Counted from the stretch's first letter, positions 14,767-23,131 are shown. The stretch is DNA of 33,786 bases from Clostridia bacterium (GCA_017552535.1 JAFZPV010000023.1:1-33786); one strand, 5' to 3'. Made by a program: numbers and translations. The notes: a model not told the origin generated them from the letters alone.

Positions 14767-15777
14767 TTACGCCTCCTGAGAAACCGGATAGCTCATGATA
14801 TCCCTGGGGTGCATCGATACCTTCACGCGCTGGCCGGGCTCGTATATGCTGATGCCGTCGTTCTTTTCCACGGCTTTGAGCCGGCAGCCGTCCACATCTA
14901 TGTAGTACTTGAGATACAGGCCGTAGTATTCCACGCTTTCGATCACGCCATCCAGGCACATCTGGCTGTTCTCGTCCGGGCGGTTCACGCGCAGGCGCTC
15001 CAGGCGGATGAAGTGCTTTTTATCGCTGCCCAGCTGAAGCTTTTCGGCGAGCGGGCCGCTGAGCGGATTGATATCTCCGATGAAATTGCACACGAATTCG
15101 GTTTTGGAGTAATTGTATATCTCGTTGGGGGTGCCGATCTGCTCGATGTATCCTTTGTTGAACACGGCGATGCGGTCGGAGAGGGTAAGGGCCTCCTCCT
15201 GATCGTGGGTCACGTATATCGTGGTGATGCCGAACTGTTTCTGCATGGCCTTGAGCTCGTTTCTCAGCTGTACGCGCAGCTTGGCGTCCAGGTTGCTCAG
15301 CGGCTCGTCCATGCAGATGATGGCGGGGTCCGTGACCAGCGCGCGGGCGATGGCCACCCTTTGCTGCTGACCGCCGGAGAGCTGGCTCACCGCCTTGGCG
15401 AGCTGCTCGTCGGAAAGGTCCACCTTGCGGGCGATGTCCTTTACCTTCCGGTCGATTTCCTTGTGGGGGAGCTTCTGGATCTTCAGACCGAAGGCGATGT
15501 TGTTGTACACCGTCATGGATGGGAACAGCGCGTAGCTCTGGAACACGATGCCGATGTTGCGCTTTTCGATGGGCACGCGCGTGATGTCGTGTCCGTTTAC
15601 GAATACGTTGCCTGCGGCGGGCTCGATGAAGCCCGTAATGGTGCGCAGCGTGGTGGTCTTGCCGCAGCCGGACGGCCCCAGAAAGGTAAAGAATTCGCCC
15701 TCCTTCACTTCGACGTTGATCCCGTGCAGCGCCTCAAAATCGCCGAAGCGCACATAAATGTCCCTTAGTTCTATCAT
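14767..15777 (-). CDS. ABC importer ATP-binding protein
   Basis: A 336-residue ATPase that powers the adjacent permease. It shows Walker A GPSGCGKTT (34-42), the Q-loop region VFQSYALFP, signature LSGGQQQR (133-140), Walker B IICMDEP (153-159) and the switch histidine in YVTHDQEEA. The C-terminal third is a TOBE-like regulatory domain, as in the FbpC/PotA/MalK group. The ATG at 15777 is chosen because AGGAGA lies 8 nt upstream, and upstream frame sequence belongs to the intergenic hairpin and the preceding gene. It is the second gene of the operon, after the binding protein. Confidence 0.95.
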   Translation of the reverse strand: MIELRDIYVRFGDFEALHGINVEVKEGEFFTFLGPSGCGKTTTLRTITGFIEPAAGNVFVNGHDITRVPIEKRNIGIVFQSYALFPSMTVYNNIAFGLKIQKLPHKEIDRKVKDIARKVDLSDEQLAKAVSQLSGGQQQRVAIARALVTDPAIICMDEPLSNLDAKLRVQLRNELKAMQKQFGITTIYVTHDQEEALTLSDRIAVFNKGYIEQIGTPNEIYNYSKTEFVCNFIGDINPLSGPLAEKLQLGSDKKHFIRLERLRVNRPDENSQMCLDGVIESVEYYGLYLKYYIDVDGCRLKAVEKNDGISIYEPGQRVKVSMHPRDIMSYPVSQEA

Positions 15778-15803
15778 GCTGTCGTCTCCTTCAATCTGAA
15801 AGC

Positions 15804-15825
15804 GAGGCTGCCCTCGGGCAGCCTC
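15804..15825 (-). terminator. Intercistronic hairpin between binding protein and ATPase genes
   Basis: GAGGCTGCC (15804-15812), a CTCG loop and GGCAGCCTC (15817-15825) form a perfect 9-bp stem 20 bp after the binding-protein stop. No long T-tract follows on the minus strand, so partial termination or 3'-end RNA stabilisation is more likely than full termination. Either would give more binding protein than transporter. Confidence 0.6.
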
Positions 15826-15844
15826 ACTGTATTTGGAATAAAGA

Positions 15845-17044
15845 TTACTTTTTCTGGGTGAGCGTGGCCCAGTCGAGGTTCTCCCAGTCGGGCTCGGCGG
15901 GAGTGGAAGCGTCCGCCCAGTAGAAGCCAAGGTTGGTCATGATGTTGGTCCACTGGGAAGAATGGGCAGCCACGTACTCGGCATAGGTCATGTCTGTGCC
16001 TTCCACCTTGTTGAGGGCGAAGTTCTTGATCTGGTAGATCACGGGGATGTCGTCTCCGTAGATCACGGACGCCGCCACCTGGTTGCAGGGGAAGGAGTCG
16101 AATTCGTCGGCCCAGGCAGCCTGCACGTCGGCGGAGCCGAACCACTCGGCGAAGGCCTTCACGGCCTCGGTCTCTTTCTCGGTCCTGCCTTCACGGTCCA
16201 GGATGCCCAAATACTCGGCGATGTAGTAGGTACCGTCGGCGATGTCCACCAGCGCCCAGTTCTCGGGATCGGGAGCGCCCTTCACGGGATGCTCGGAGGA
16301 GTCGGCAGCCACGTCGATCATGCCGAACAGGGAGGAGGAGTAGAAGGTGGAAACCTGCACGTCGCCGCGGTTAAGGGGCGCGAAGCCGTAGCTGTCACCG
16401 GTGAACACGCCGCCGGCGCAGTAGGCCCACAGGGTCTTCCAGCCGTCGATGGAAATGCCGCCCGCCACGGATTCGGGATCGGTGAAGGCGTACAGCATGG
16501 AAGAGTTGATGTTGGCGTTGGTGGTGCCGCCTACCTTGCCCTGGCGATACCAGGTGTAGCCGCAGTTCACGATGTCCGCCCAGTGATCGAAGTGCAGTTC
16601 TTCGCCCTTGGTGCCGAACTCGTCGTTTCTGTAGAGCATGAGCACGTTCTGGATGACGATGCCGTAGGCCTTGCCGTCATACTTGTACTCGCCTACTTCG
16701 TCGGCCCAGGCGGGGGTCCAGTCCATGACCTTCAGATTCTCGTAGGTGCCGTTTACCAGCTGGCTCCAGCGGGTCTCGTTGAGGCCGAAGATCAGGTCGC
16801 CGTCTTTGTTTTCATTGGCAGCCTGGATGGCGGCGGTGTCGCCGGAAATGACCGAGTTGTCATCGATGGAGATGGAGAAACCGGCCTTCTTGGCGGCGTT
16901 CAGCAGCCAGGTGACGCGCTCGGTGGAATTGGAGTTGGAGTAGATGCGGATGGTATAATCCGAGTAGTCCTCGGCCCAGGCGAATCCGCTCATCACAGAC
17001 AGCGCCAGCACCAGCGCCAGCGCGACGGACAAAAGCTTCTTCAT
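15845..17044 (-). CDS. Extracellular solute-binding protein of the ABC importer
   Basis: A 399-residue type II periplasmic-binding-fold protein that should deliver a small solute to the neighbouring permease. The signal peptide (1-24) ends in GFAWA followed by ED, a signal peptidase I site. There is no lipobox cysteine, unusual for a Gram-positive binding protein, which normally needs a lipid anchor. The mature part begins YTIRIYSNSNSTERVTWL and resembles the iron/polyamine-type binding group. The sequence alone does not tell which ligand is bound. AGGAGG lies 7 nt before the ATG, and a TTTACA-N17-TAAAAT promoter precedes it. It is first in the operon, followed by a hairpin and then the ATPase gene. 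Confidence 0.9.
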   Translation of the reverse strand: MKKLLSVALALVLALSVMSGFAWAEDYSDYTIRIYSNSNSTERVTWLLNAAKKAGFSISIDDNSVISGDTAAIQAANENKDGDLIFGLNETRWSQLVNGTYENLKVMDWTPAWADEVGEYKYDGKAYGIVIQNVLMLYRNDEFGTKGEELHFDHWADIVNCGYTWYRQGKVGGTTNANINSSMLYAFTDPESVAGGISIDGWKTLWAYCAGGVFTGDSYGFAPLNRGDVQVSTFYSSSLFGMIDVAADSSEHPVKGAPDPENWALVDIADGTYYIAEYLGILDREGRTEKETEAVKAFAEWFGSADVQAAWADEFDSFPCNQVAASVIYGDDIPVIYQIKNFALNKVEGTDMTYAEYVAAHSSQWTNIMTNLGFYWADASTPAEPDWENLDWATLTQKK

Positions 17045-17091
17045 GCAGAAAGCCTCCTAATTGATTTTCCCGCACATACGGGTACAAGTAT

Positions 17092-17120
17092 ATTTTAGCA
17101 CAGATGGAAGATTTTGTAAA
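17092..17120 (-). promoter_or_regulatory. Sigma-A promoter of the ABC importer operon
   Basis: Minus-strand TTTACA (17120-17115), 17 bp, TAAAAT (17097-17092), about 48 bp before the ATG. No obvious operator was recognised around it. Confidence 0.65.
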
Positions 17121-17135
17121 GAGCCGGATGTCGCG

Positions 17136-17159
17136 AAAAGGGGCTGCTGCACAGCCCCT
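17136..17159 (-). terminator. Terminator of the GH116 operon, identical in core to the repeat-element end
   Basis: AGGGGCTG (minus strand, 17159-17152) and CAGCCCCT (17147-17140), followed by TTTTCG on the minus strand. It starts directly at the GH116 stop codon. The hairpin GGGGCTGTGCAGCAGCCCC is identical to the right-end hairpin of repeat copy 2. Confidence 0.7.
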
Positions 17160-19687
17160 CAGAAAGCTTCCGTCACCGCCACAGCGCTCTGGCGGATCTC
17201 GGTCTCGGCAAACAGCAGGCTGCCGTTTTCAAACGCAAAGGGCGTCTCTTTTCCGTCCAGCAGCAGTTTTTTGGGCTTTTTCAGATACGGCAGGGATAGC
17301 TTTTTCAGCTTCAGCGTGCCTTCCGAAATCAGCACCGAGCTGCGATCTTCGGTCTTTTCATAGGTCCCCCAGCCCGTGCCCAGGCTCCAGATGCAGCTAA
17401 AATCGCCCGGCGTCACGGGGTCAAAGCCGATCTCGCCGCGGGACAGGTCGAAGGTGAAGCCGCCGGATATGGGGATCAGCGCCCAGGCCGCCATGGAGCG
17501 GGCGTAATTGGAGCCGCATTCCATCTCGTTGTAAGGGTTGCGCCAGCGCCCGTCGTAGCGGTCTCTCACGGCCCGGACCACCTTCATCGCGTCGTCATAA
17601 AAGCCTTCCGCCAGCAGCAGGCCCGCAAACTGATACTCAAAGCCGTGCATGGTCTCCTCGCAGTAGGGCACGGGGATTTTGGGTTTTCTGGCGCCGGGCG
17701 GGTAGGCACATATCAGGGTGCCCGCCTCGCCGTTTAAGCAGAACAGCCGCCAGGGATTGGCGAAAAAGCGCGCGGAGGGCATAAAGTTGTATGTCATCAT
17801 GCTTCTGAGCGCCGCGTCCGTTTTGTCCTTGTCGAACAGGCGGCCAAGGCCCAGAATGTCCGCGTGCCACTGGGCGCACATCTGGTCGATGGAGCTGCCC
17901 TCGCCGATCTGGTATTTGATCTCGCCGGTCTCGCTGTTCCAGTAGTTCATGGCGTCGAACAGGCGGGGAATGCGCTCGTCCTCCAGGTCGATCTTCTGGC
18001 AGAAGTACCGGCCGTTGAACAGGTTTTCGTTTGTCCAGCGGCGCCCCTTTTCGTACAGCTCCTCATAACGGGAAGCGCTTTCGTTTTCGCCCAGTTCCCT
18101 CGCCATCAGCCCTCCGGCCTTCAGCGCCGCCAGGTAGAAACCCTCCAGCCAGCTGGACGGCCCGAACAGCTCCATGTCCAGCGTGTGGTGCTGGCGGCCC
18201 TCCAGCACGCCGTCCATGTCCCGGTCCCAACGGTCCGGGTTCTCGGGATGGAAGGCGTATTCCAGCGCCTTCTTTACCTGGGGGAATACGCCCCTCAGCC
18301 ATTCGGTGTCGCCGGAGATCTTCCATTCCCGCCAGGTTTTGATCACCGCGCCCATCTGCCCGTCCACGCAGGCGCGGAAAGGCGTATACTCCCTGCCCAG
18401 GGGCAGCTTCAGGCGGAATTCCATGCGGCCGTTTTCGTCCGTGGAATACCTGAATTCCAGGTCGCGTATGCTCCTTTCCAGTTTCGGAAACAGAAACGGC
18501 AGGGCGTAGGCGTAATTCCACACGTGCTGGCAGGTGCCTTCGCAGGAACCGCTTTTCTCGTTGCAGCCCTCAAAGCCGTAAAAGGAGCCGTCCTCCAGGC
18601 GCTTCACGGTGGCGCTCCTGAGCACGCACAGGCTGGAGGCCGCGGCGTCCTTCGCCGCGTCGTCAAGGCTGGAAGAAAACAGCGCGTCGTGGAAGGCCTT
18701 CGTGCGCTCGTCCAGGTCGGCCCAGTTCCACATCACGTAATCCGCCACGGACAGGGCGCTGTCAAACTGCGTGGCGTACCAGTTTTTCCAGGTAACGTCC
18801 CGGCCTTCTGCGTCCTTTAGCGGATTCCAGTAGTTTACGCAGTTCGGATGATACCAGCACAGCGCGAAGCGCACGGTCTTTACTTCTCCGGGCGCCAGGA
18901 CGAATTCCCTCATCACCGTGGCGTGGGGGTCGCCTTCTTCCCTGTCCCTCAAAGGCCCGCCGGATGAAAACTCGTTCCAGAAGGTGGCGATGGAATCCTT
19001 CCAGCCGCCCTTGTACCAGTACCGCTGCACCCGGGCGGAGGGGTCGTCCGTCACCAGTGCCATCTCGGCATAATCGGGGCTGCTTTTGTCCGCTTCACAG
19101 TAAAAGGCGGCGCCCGAAGCAAACATCTCATTCGTGCGGCTGTCCCCAAGCTCTGCCAGGGCGTTTACGGTATCCCCCGCGCAGGGATTCTTGCAGCTGA
19201 ACGCCACGGCGTAGCGGACGGGCTCACTTTCGGTGTTCACGATCCGCACCGCGAACAGGGCCGCGGGCAGGCTGGAATCGTGATCGTCCAGGGGAATGAA
19301 GGGGCTGAAAGCCTTGAGGCCCGCCTCTCCCGGAAAGCCGCCGTTTTCAAAGCTCACAAACGCGTAGGGGAATTCCCCGCGGAACACGGCGTTTTCAAAG
19401 TGGGGAAAACCCGCCATCGTGCGGCTGTCCGGCCCGTAGCCGTAGCTCTGCCCGTACTGCCCCATGCGGCTGTCCTGCAGGTCCGAGTTGAGCACCCGGG
19501 CCACGCATTCGCCGCCTTTCACCGCCCGCACCGCGATGTGGGTGTAGCCGTTCATGGAGCCCTTGTCGGGACGGTCAAATATTTCAAAGTCCTTGAGCCG
19601 TCCGTTGCCCGCGAGGCCGATGCAGCCTGCGCCGATTCCGCCCAGCGGGAAGCAGATCTCCCTGAGCTGCTCCTTCGTATAGACCAT
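17159..19687 (-). CDS. GH116-type glycoside hydrolase (glucosylceramidase/beta-glucosidase/xylosidase family)
   Basis: A large 842-residue intracellular hydrolase with no signal peptide. The first 300 residues form the beta-sandwich (FPLGGIGAGCIGL at 13-25). The rest is the (alpha/alpha)6 barrel with CEGTCQHVWNYAYALPFLFP, then DGQMGAVIKTWREWKISGD. The candidate acid/base aspartate is D504 in HHTLDMELFGPSSW, at the place of the T-x-D motif of TxGH116. SNYARSMAAWALI lies near the end. GH116 enzymes act on beta-glucosides, beta-xylosides or N-acetylglucosaminides; which one cannot be read. AAAGGAGG lies 5 nt before the ATG. It is the second gene after the 2-hydroxyacid dehydrogenase, facing away from GH36. 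Confidence 0.85.
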   Translation of the reverse strand: MVYTKEQLREICFPLGGIGAGCIGLAGNGRLKDFEIFDRPDKGSMNGYTHIAVRAVKGGECVARVLNSDLQDSRMGQYGQSYGYGPDSRTMAGFPHFENAVFRGEFPYAFVSFENGGFPGEAGLKAFSPFIPLDDHDSSLPAALFAVRIVNTESEPVRYAVAFSCKNPCAGDTVNALAELGDSRTNEMFASGAAFYCEADKSSPDYAEMALVTDDPSARVQRYWYKGGWKDSIATFWNEFSSGGPLRDREEGDPHATVMREFVLAPGEVKTVRFALCWYHPNCVNYWNPLKDAEGRDVTWKNWYATQFDSALSVADYVMWNWADLDERTKAFHDALFSSSLDDAAKDAAASSLCVLRSATVKRLEDGSFYGFEGCNEKSGSCEGTCQHVWNYAYALPFLFPKLERSIRDLEFRYSTDENGRMEFRLKLPLGREYTPFRACVDGQMGAVIKTWREWKISGDTEWLRGVFPQVKKALEYAFHPENPDRWDRDMDGVLEGRQHHTLDMELFGPSSWLEGFYLAALKAGGLMARELGENESASRYEELYEKGRRWTNENLFNGRYFCQKIDLEDERIPRLFDAMNYWNSETGEIKYQIGEGSSIDQMCAQWHADILGLGRLFDKDKTDAALRSMMTYNFMPSARFFANPWRLFCLNGEAGTLICAYPPGARKPKIPVPYCEETMHGFEYQFAGLLLAEGFYDDAMKVVRAVRDRYDGRWRNPYNEMECGSNYARSMAAWALIPISGGFTFDLSRGEIGFDPVTPGDFSCIWSLGTGWGTYEKTEDRSSVLISEGTLKLKKLSLPYLKKPKKLLLDGKETPFAFENGSLLFAETEIRQSAVAVTEAF

Positions 19688-19701
19688 GGGAAGCCTCCTT
19701 T

Positions 19702-19715
19702 GAAAAGCGCTTTTG
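19702..19715. promoter_or_regulatory. Palindrome resembling a CcpA (cre) site upstream of GH116
   Basis: GAAAAGCGCTTTTG contains the perfect 12-bp palindrome AAAAGCGCTTTT and agrees with the ideal cre TGAAAGCGCTTTCA at 10 of 14 positions. It sits between the dehydrogenase stop and the GH116 ribosome binding site. It could block the passing polymerase, but it may be chance. Confidence 0.3.
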
Positions 19716-20678
19716 TCAGTATCCTCTCCGGATATCCACCAGATGGGCGAGCCGTTCTCCCCGGCAGTAATGTTCCAGGTCCTCCAGAAACATCTGAACG
19801 ATGCGGTCTATGGTATACGGAAGGGTCATGTTTCCGGAAACGTGGGGCGTGAGGATCAGGTTCGGGCAGTCCCACAGGGGATCGTCCCTGTTCAGAGGCT
19901 CCTGCTTAAACACGTCCAGGGCAGCGTACAGCCGGCGCGATGCCAGCTCCCGCGCAAGGGCCTCCTCATCGATCACGCTGCCCCGGCCCACGTTCACGAT
20001 CACGGCGCCGTCCGGCAGAAGCCCCAGGCGGCGCTTGTCCAGCATGCGGAAGGTCCCCGGCGTGTCCGGCAGGGACAGCACAGCAAGCTCGCATGCGGGC
20101 AGAAGCTCGTCCAGTTTTTCTTCCGTTTCGGTGCGGTCAAAGAGCATGCGCGGGTTCCGCCCGGAGCGGTTCACGCCCACGATGCTCTCCGGCCCGAAAG
20201 CGCGCAGCCGCAAAGCAACTTCGCAGCCGATGTCGCCCGTACCCAAAAGCAGGGCCCGTATGCCGCGAAGGGAGCGCACGGCCAGGTCCCGCCGCCATTC
20301 ACGCCGGGTGACGATGGCTTCGTACTCCCTCTGGCGGCGCAGGATCTCCAGCGTCACCATGATCACGTGCTCGGATATCGTCACGCCGTACGCGCCGGAA
20401 GAATTGGTCAGCAGCGCGTTTGGATTTAAGAAGGCCCCTTCCCCCGTAAACTGGTTGATCCCCGCGGAGGGCGTGCACAGCCACCCAAGCTTCGGCGCGC
20501 TTTGCGCAAGACGACCGTCCTGGCCGAAAACGATCTCCGCGTCGGCGAGATGGGGCAGCGCCTGCGCGGCAGACTCAAAAAACAGCGCTTCGAATCCGTG
20601 CGCCCGGGCACAGGCTTCTATGCGGCCGCGGTATTCCTGTTTGAGCCCCGGTATTACCGTTACGAGTTTTCGGGACAT
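19716..20678 (-). CDS. D-isomer-specific 2-hydroxyacid dehydrogenase
   Basis: A 320-residue NAD(P)-dependent oxidoreductase that interconverts 2-hydroxy and 2-keto acids. The nucleotide-binding turn is LLGTGDIG (144-151), with NRSGR at the end of the second strand, where the cofactor preference is set. The catalytic triad is R232 (NVGRGSVID), E260 (KQEPL) and H279 (TPHVSG). It is the first gene transcribed leftward from the divergent promoter region, 28 nt before the GH116 gene. Its place in a glycoside locus suggests sugar-acid metabolism, but this is inference; the substrate is unknown. Confidence 0.92.
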   Translation of the reverse strand: MSRKLVTVIPGLKQEYRGRIEACARAHGFEALFFESAAQALPHLADAEIVFGQDGRLAQSAPKLGWLCTPSAGINQFTGEGAFLNPNALLTNSSGAYGVTISEHVIMVTLEILRRQREYEAIVTRREWRRDLAVRSLRGIRALLLGTGDIGCEVALRLRAFGPESIVGVNRSGRNPRMLFDRTETEEKLDELLPACELAVLSLPDTPGTFRMLDKRRLGLLPDGAVIVNVGRGSVIDEEALARELASRRLYAALDVFKQEPLNRDDPLWDCPNLILTPHVSGNMTLPYTIDRIVQMFLEDLEHYCRGERLAHLVDIRRGY

Positions 20679-20702
20679 AAAGTGCCTCCCGTTTTTGTGT
20701 TC

Positions 20703-20731
20703 ATTATATCAGCCGGGGCAGGCAGAGTCAA
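20703..20731 (-). promoter_or_regulatory. Sigma-A promoter for the dehydrogenase-GH116 operon
   Basis: Minus-strand TTGACT (20731-20726), 17 bp, TATAAT (20708-20703). It stands back to back with the GH36 promoter, with 18 bp between their -35 boxes. Confidence 0.8.
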
Positions 20732-20749
20732 ACGAAATCGCTTGTGCCC

Positions 20750-20778
20750 TTGATTTCCGCTGTGAAAACGTGTATATT
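20750..20778 (+). promoter_or_regulatory. Sigma-A promoter for the GH36 gene
   Basis: TTGATT (20750-20755), 17 bp, TATATT (20773-20778), followed by a run of eleven A residues where transcription should begin. Slippage on that run is possible. Confidence 0.75.
20763..20776 (+). promoter_or_regulatory. Candidate cre (CcpA) site inside the GH36 promoter
   Basis: TGAAAACGTGTATA fits the degenerate cre pattern TGWAANCGNTNWCA at all but two positions and keeps the central CG. It lies across the spacer and -10 box, where binding would repress. Confidence 0.35.
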
Positions 20779-20809
20779 GAAAAAAAAAAACGGCGCGGAG
20801 GGGATCGTC

Positions 20810-22756
20810 ATGAAGCTTTTTGACGCGGAAGTGATCGACTTCAAATACGGCGGCGTACCGCTGTCTTTACTGCCCTGCCGGCAAAAAACGGAAGCGGACG
20901 GCTGCCGCTTCGTGCGCACGCGCGCTTTTGAAAACGGCCTCGAAGCCGTCACTGAGGGCCGGTATATGGAAGCCTTCGGCGCGTACGAGTGGAAGACCAC
21001 TTTCCGGAACGGTTCTTCCGACCCCAGCGGCGTGATCTCAGAGCTTTGGGACTGCGCCGTGGACCTGCCCCTTCCCCACGACGGCGACCGCCGCCGCACG
21101 GCGTATATGCCCAGGCCCGAAGAATGCGCATACCTGTATTCGCCCTGCGGTTCCACCTGGACGGAGAAGGAGTTTTACGACGATCCCCGGGCCATAACGG
21201 GAGAAACCGAAAAAGGGATGCTGTTCCCGGGCTGGAAGAAGCGTGTTTCGGCGTCGGGCGGTCGTTCCTCGGAGGCCAACGCCCCGTTCTTTCATATCCG
21301 CAAGGGAAACACGGGCTACGTGATCGCGGTGGGCTGGAGCGGGCAGTGGACCTTCATGTGCGAGCGCACGAACGACAGCGTGAAGATATCGAGCGGTATA
21401 GAAGGCGTGCGGTTTTATCTGAAGCCGGGAGAGAGCGTTTCCACCTCTTCCGCGGTGATCATGCCCTATACGGGCAGCTTCATCGACGGGCAGAACAAAT
21501 GGCGGCGTTTGGTGAAAGAGCACTTTTCCCTCATCGGACAGCCGGGGCGCCTGCCCCATGGTCCCCTGTGCGCTGGTATCTGGGGCGGCATGTCCACCCG
21601 GGGCGTAATGGAACGCCTGGACATAATCGACAAAAGCGAACTGCCGTTTGAATATATCTGGATGGACGCCGGCTGGTACGGCGAGGGCGACAAGCCCTCT
21701 CCCGACGAGTTCGAAGGCGACTGGCCCGAGCATACGGGCGACTGGCGGGTGAACCTTCACTACCATCCGGACGGCCTCAAAGAGGTGAGCAGGCGCATCC
21801 ACGCGGGCGGGCACGGCTTTCTGCTCTGGTTCGAGCCCGAGCGCGTGCGGAAAAACACGCCCGTCGCCCGGGAACACCCCGAATACTTCCTGCGACTGGA
21901 AAACAGGAGCGACTGGCTGCTGAATCTCGGAAACGAGAGTGCTTTTCAGTACTGCCTGGATATGCTGTGCGAAAAGATAGAAACGCTGGGCATAGACTTT
22001 TTCCGGCAGGATTTCAACATCTCGCCCCTGGCATACTGGAACGCCGCCGACGAAGCGGACCGCTCGGGCATCACGCAGATCAAATACATAAACGGCCTGT
22101 ACCGCCTGTGGGACGAGCTGCTCAGGCGCTTTCCCCGCCTGATGATCGATAACTGCTCCAGCGGCGGCAGGCGCATAGATATCGAGACCCTGAAGCGCTC
22201 CGTGCCCCTGTGGCGCTCGGACGCCATGTGCCCCGCCGATTTCAGGGCCGAGACCGCCCAATGCCACGCCCTCACCTTTCCCATGTGGCTGCCGTATTCC
22301 GGCACCGGCGCAGGGCGGAGGTGCGACACCTACCTGGCCCGCAGCTGCTACAGCCCCGCCCTGACCACGAATTATACCTTTTCCGAGCGGGACGCTTTCG
22401 GCGACGACGAAAGCAAGCTGAAGTGGATAAAGCGCATGCTCTTAGAATACCGGAAGGTGCGGCCTTACTTGGATGGGGATTTTTATCCCCTGACCTCCCT
22501 GAGCACGCAAAACGACGTCTGGACGGTCGTGCAGTACGACAGGCCCGAAACGAAGGACGGCGTCGTGCTGGCCTTCCGCCGGGCGGAATGCGGCTTTTCC
22601 CGCGGCGAATTCGTCCTGGGCGGCAGCAGCGAACAAGACAGCTATACCTTTACCGACTCTGACAGCGGCGAAGTCGCGCACGTGACCGGAAATCTGCTCA
22701 CCATCGAGATCCTTGAAAAGCGCAGCTCGCGGCTGCTGTTTTACACAAAGGACTGA
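20810..22756 (+). CDS. Alpha-galactosidase-type glycoside hydrolase, GH36
   Basis: A 648-residue intracellular enzyme without a signal peptide. It has an N-terminal beta-supersandwich (1-270), a TIM barrel (about 275-600) and a C-terminal beta domain. Family marks are YIWMDAGWYG, the nucleophile D401 in FFRQDFN, NCSSGGRRID, and the acid/base D471 in WRSDAMCP. GH36 members hydrolyse alpha-galactosides such as melibiose and raffinose, or alpha-GalNAc; which one is not certain here. The ATG at 20810 is chosen for GGAGGGG 6 nt upstream; a longer frame begins inside the promoter. The gene diverges from the dehydrogenase-GH116 pair, and repeat copy 2 provides its downstream terminator. Confidence 0.9.
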   Translation: MKLFDAEVIDFKYGGVPLSLLPCRQKTEADGCRFVRTRAFENGLEAVTEGRYMEAFGAYEWKTTFRNGSSDPSGVISELWDCAVDLPLPHDGDRRRTAYMPRPEECAYLYSPCGSTWTEKEFYDDPRAITGETEKGMLFPGWKKRVSASGGRSSEANAPFFHIRKGNTGYVIAVGWSGQWTFMCERTNDSVKISSGIEGVRFYLKPGESVSTSSAVIMPYTGSFIDGQNKWRRLVKEHFSLIGQPGRLPHGPLCAGIWGGMSTRGVMERLDIIDKSELPFEYIWMDAGWYGEGDKPSPDEFEGDWPEHTGDWRVNLHYHPDGLKEVSRRIHAGGHGFLLWFEPERVRKNTPVAREHPEYFLRLENRSDWLLNLGNESAFQYCLDMLCEKIETLGIDFFRQDFNISPLAYWNAADEADRSGITQIKYINGLYRLWDELLRRFPRLMIDNCSSGGRRIDIETLKRSVPLWRSDAMCPADFRAETAQCHALTFPMWLPYSGTGAGRRCDTYLARSCYSPALTTNYTFSERDAFGDDESKLKWIKRMLLEYRKVRPYLDGDFYPLTSLSTQNDVWTVVQYDRPETKDGVVLAFRRAECGFSRGEFVLGGSSEQDSYTFTDSDSGEVAHVTGNLLTIEILEKRSSRLLFYTKD

Positions 22757-22774
22757 GCATCATCTTCAAAAAAC

Positions 22775-23093
22775 AGGGCTATTGCAGAAGTCGGGAAAAT
22801 CCAACGGGTGGTTTGGAGGGATTTACCTCTCCAATTTCATTCCGCAGGGCCAGCTATGCCAGCCAGAGGAGCGATTTTTGCGAAGGCGAGCTTGCCCACC
22901 GGGAACAGAAAATCGTTTCTTGCGGTTTTTGCGCCCGAAAAATCCCGCAGGATTTTAACAAAAACTGAAAACCTGTTGCACAAACCGGAGAAAGGTCCTC
23001 GTCTCGGATAGATTGGTTCTATTGTATTCAAAACTAAACCGCTGGAAATGAAATTATACTTCATTTCCAGCGAGGGGGCTGTGCAGCAGCCCC
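22775..23093 (+). mobile_element. MITE-like 319-bp structured repeat, copy 2 (complete)
   Basis: Same length and hairpin order as copy 1. The ends AGGGCTATTGCA (22775-22786) and TGCAGCAGCCCC (23082-23093) are inverted repeats at 9 of 12 positions. Stems: TTGGAGGG/CTCTCCAA with one G-U pair; AGCGATTTT/AAAATCGTT with a G-U pair; GTTTTTG/CAAAAAC (22925-22931, 22959-22965) enclosing AAAATCC-CGCA-GGATTTT (22939-22956); and CGCTGGAAATGAA/TTCATTTCCAGCG (23040-23072). No target duplication is seen (flanks CAAAAAAC and TTTTGCCT), so it may be older. It begins 18 bp after the GH36 stop and ends 9 bp before the -35 box of the next gene. Confidence 0.75.
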
Positions 23094-23097
23094 TTTT
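23075..23097 (+). terminator. Intrinsic terminator formed by the right end of copy 2
   Basis: GGGGCTG (23075-23081), a 5-nt loop, CAGCCCC (23087-23093), then TTTT. It probably ends GH36 transcription. Confidence 0.7.
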
Positions 23098-23102
23098 GCC
23101 TC

Positions 23103-23131
23103 TTGCGCCACGGAGCATGGAGTGGTATAAT
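23103..23131 (+). promoter_or_regulatory. Sigma-A promoter for the alpha/beta hydrolase
   Basis: TTGCGC (23103-23108), 17 bp, TATAAT (23126-23131). It begins 5 bp after the terminator tract of repeat copy 2. Confidence 0.6.

Noticed and set aside
17864-18820. Long open frame (318 codons) antisense to the GH116 gene, and similar long antisense frames over the permease, binding protein, GTPase and GH36
   Set aside because: They are by-products of high-GC codon use in the real genes. Their translations are low-complexity (Ala, Gly, His, Val rich) and lack ribosome binding sites and family motifs.
22808-23011. Plus-strand reading frames of 60-67 codons inside repeat copies 2 and 3 with similar translations
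   Set aside because: Differences between copies fall in hairpin arms and preserve base pairing rather than protein. Copy 1 does not keep the same frame, and there is no ribosome binding site.
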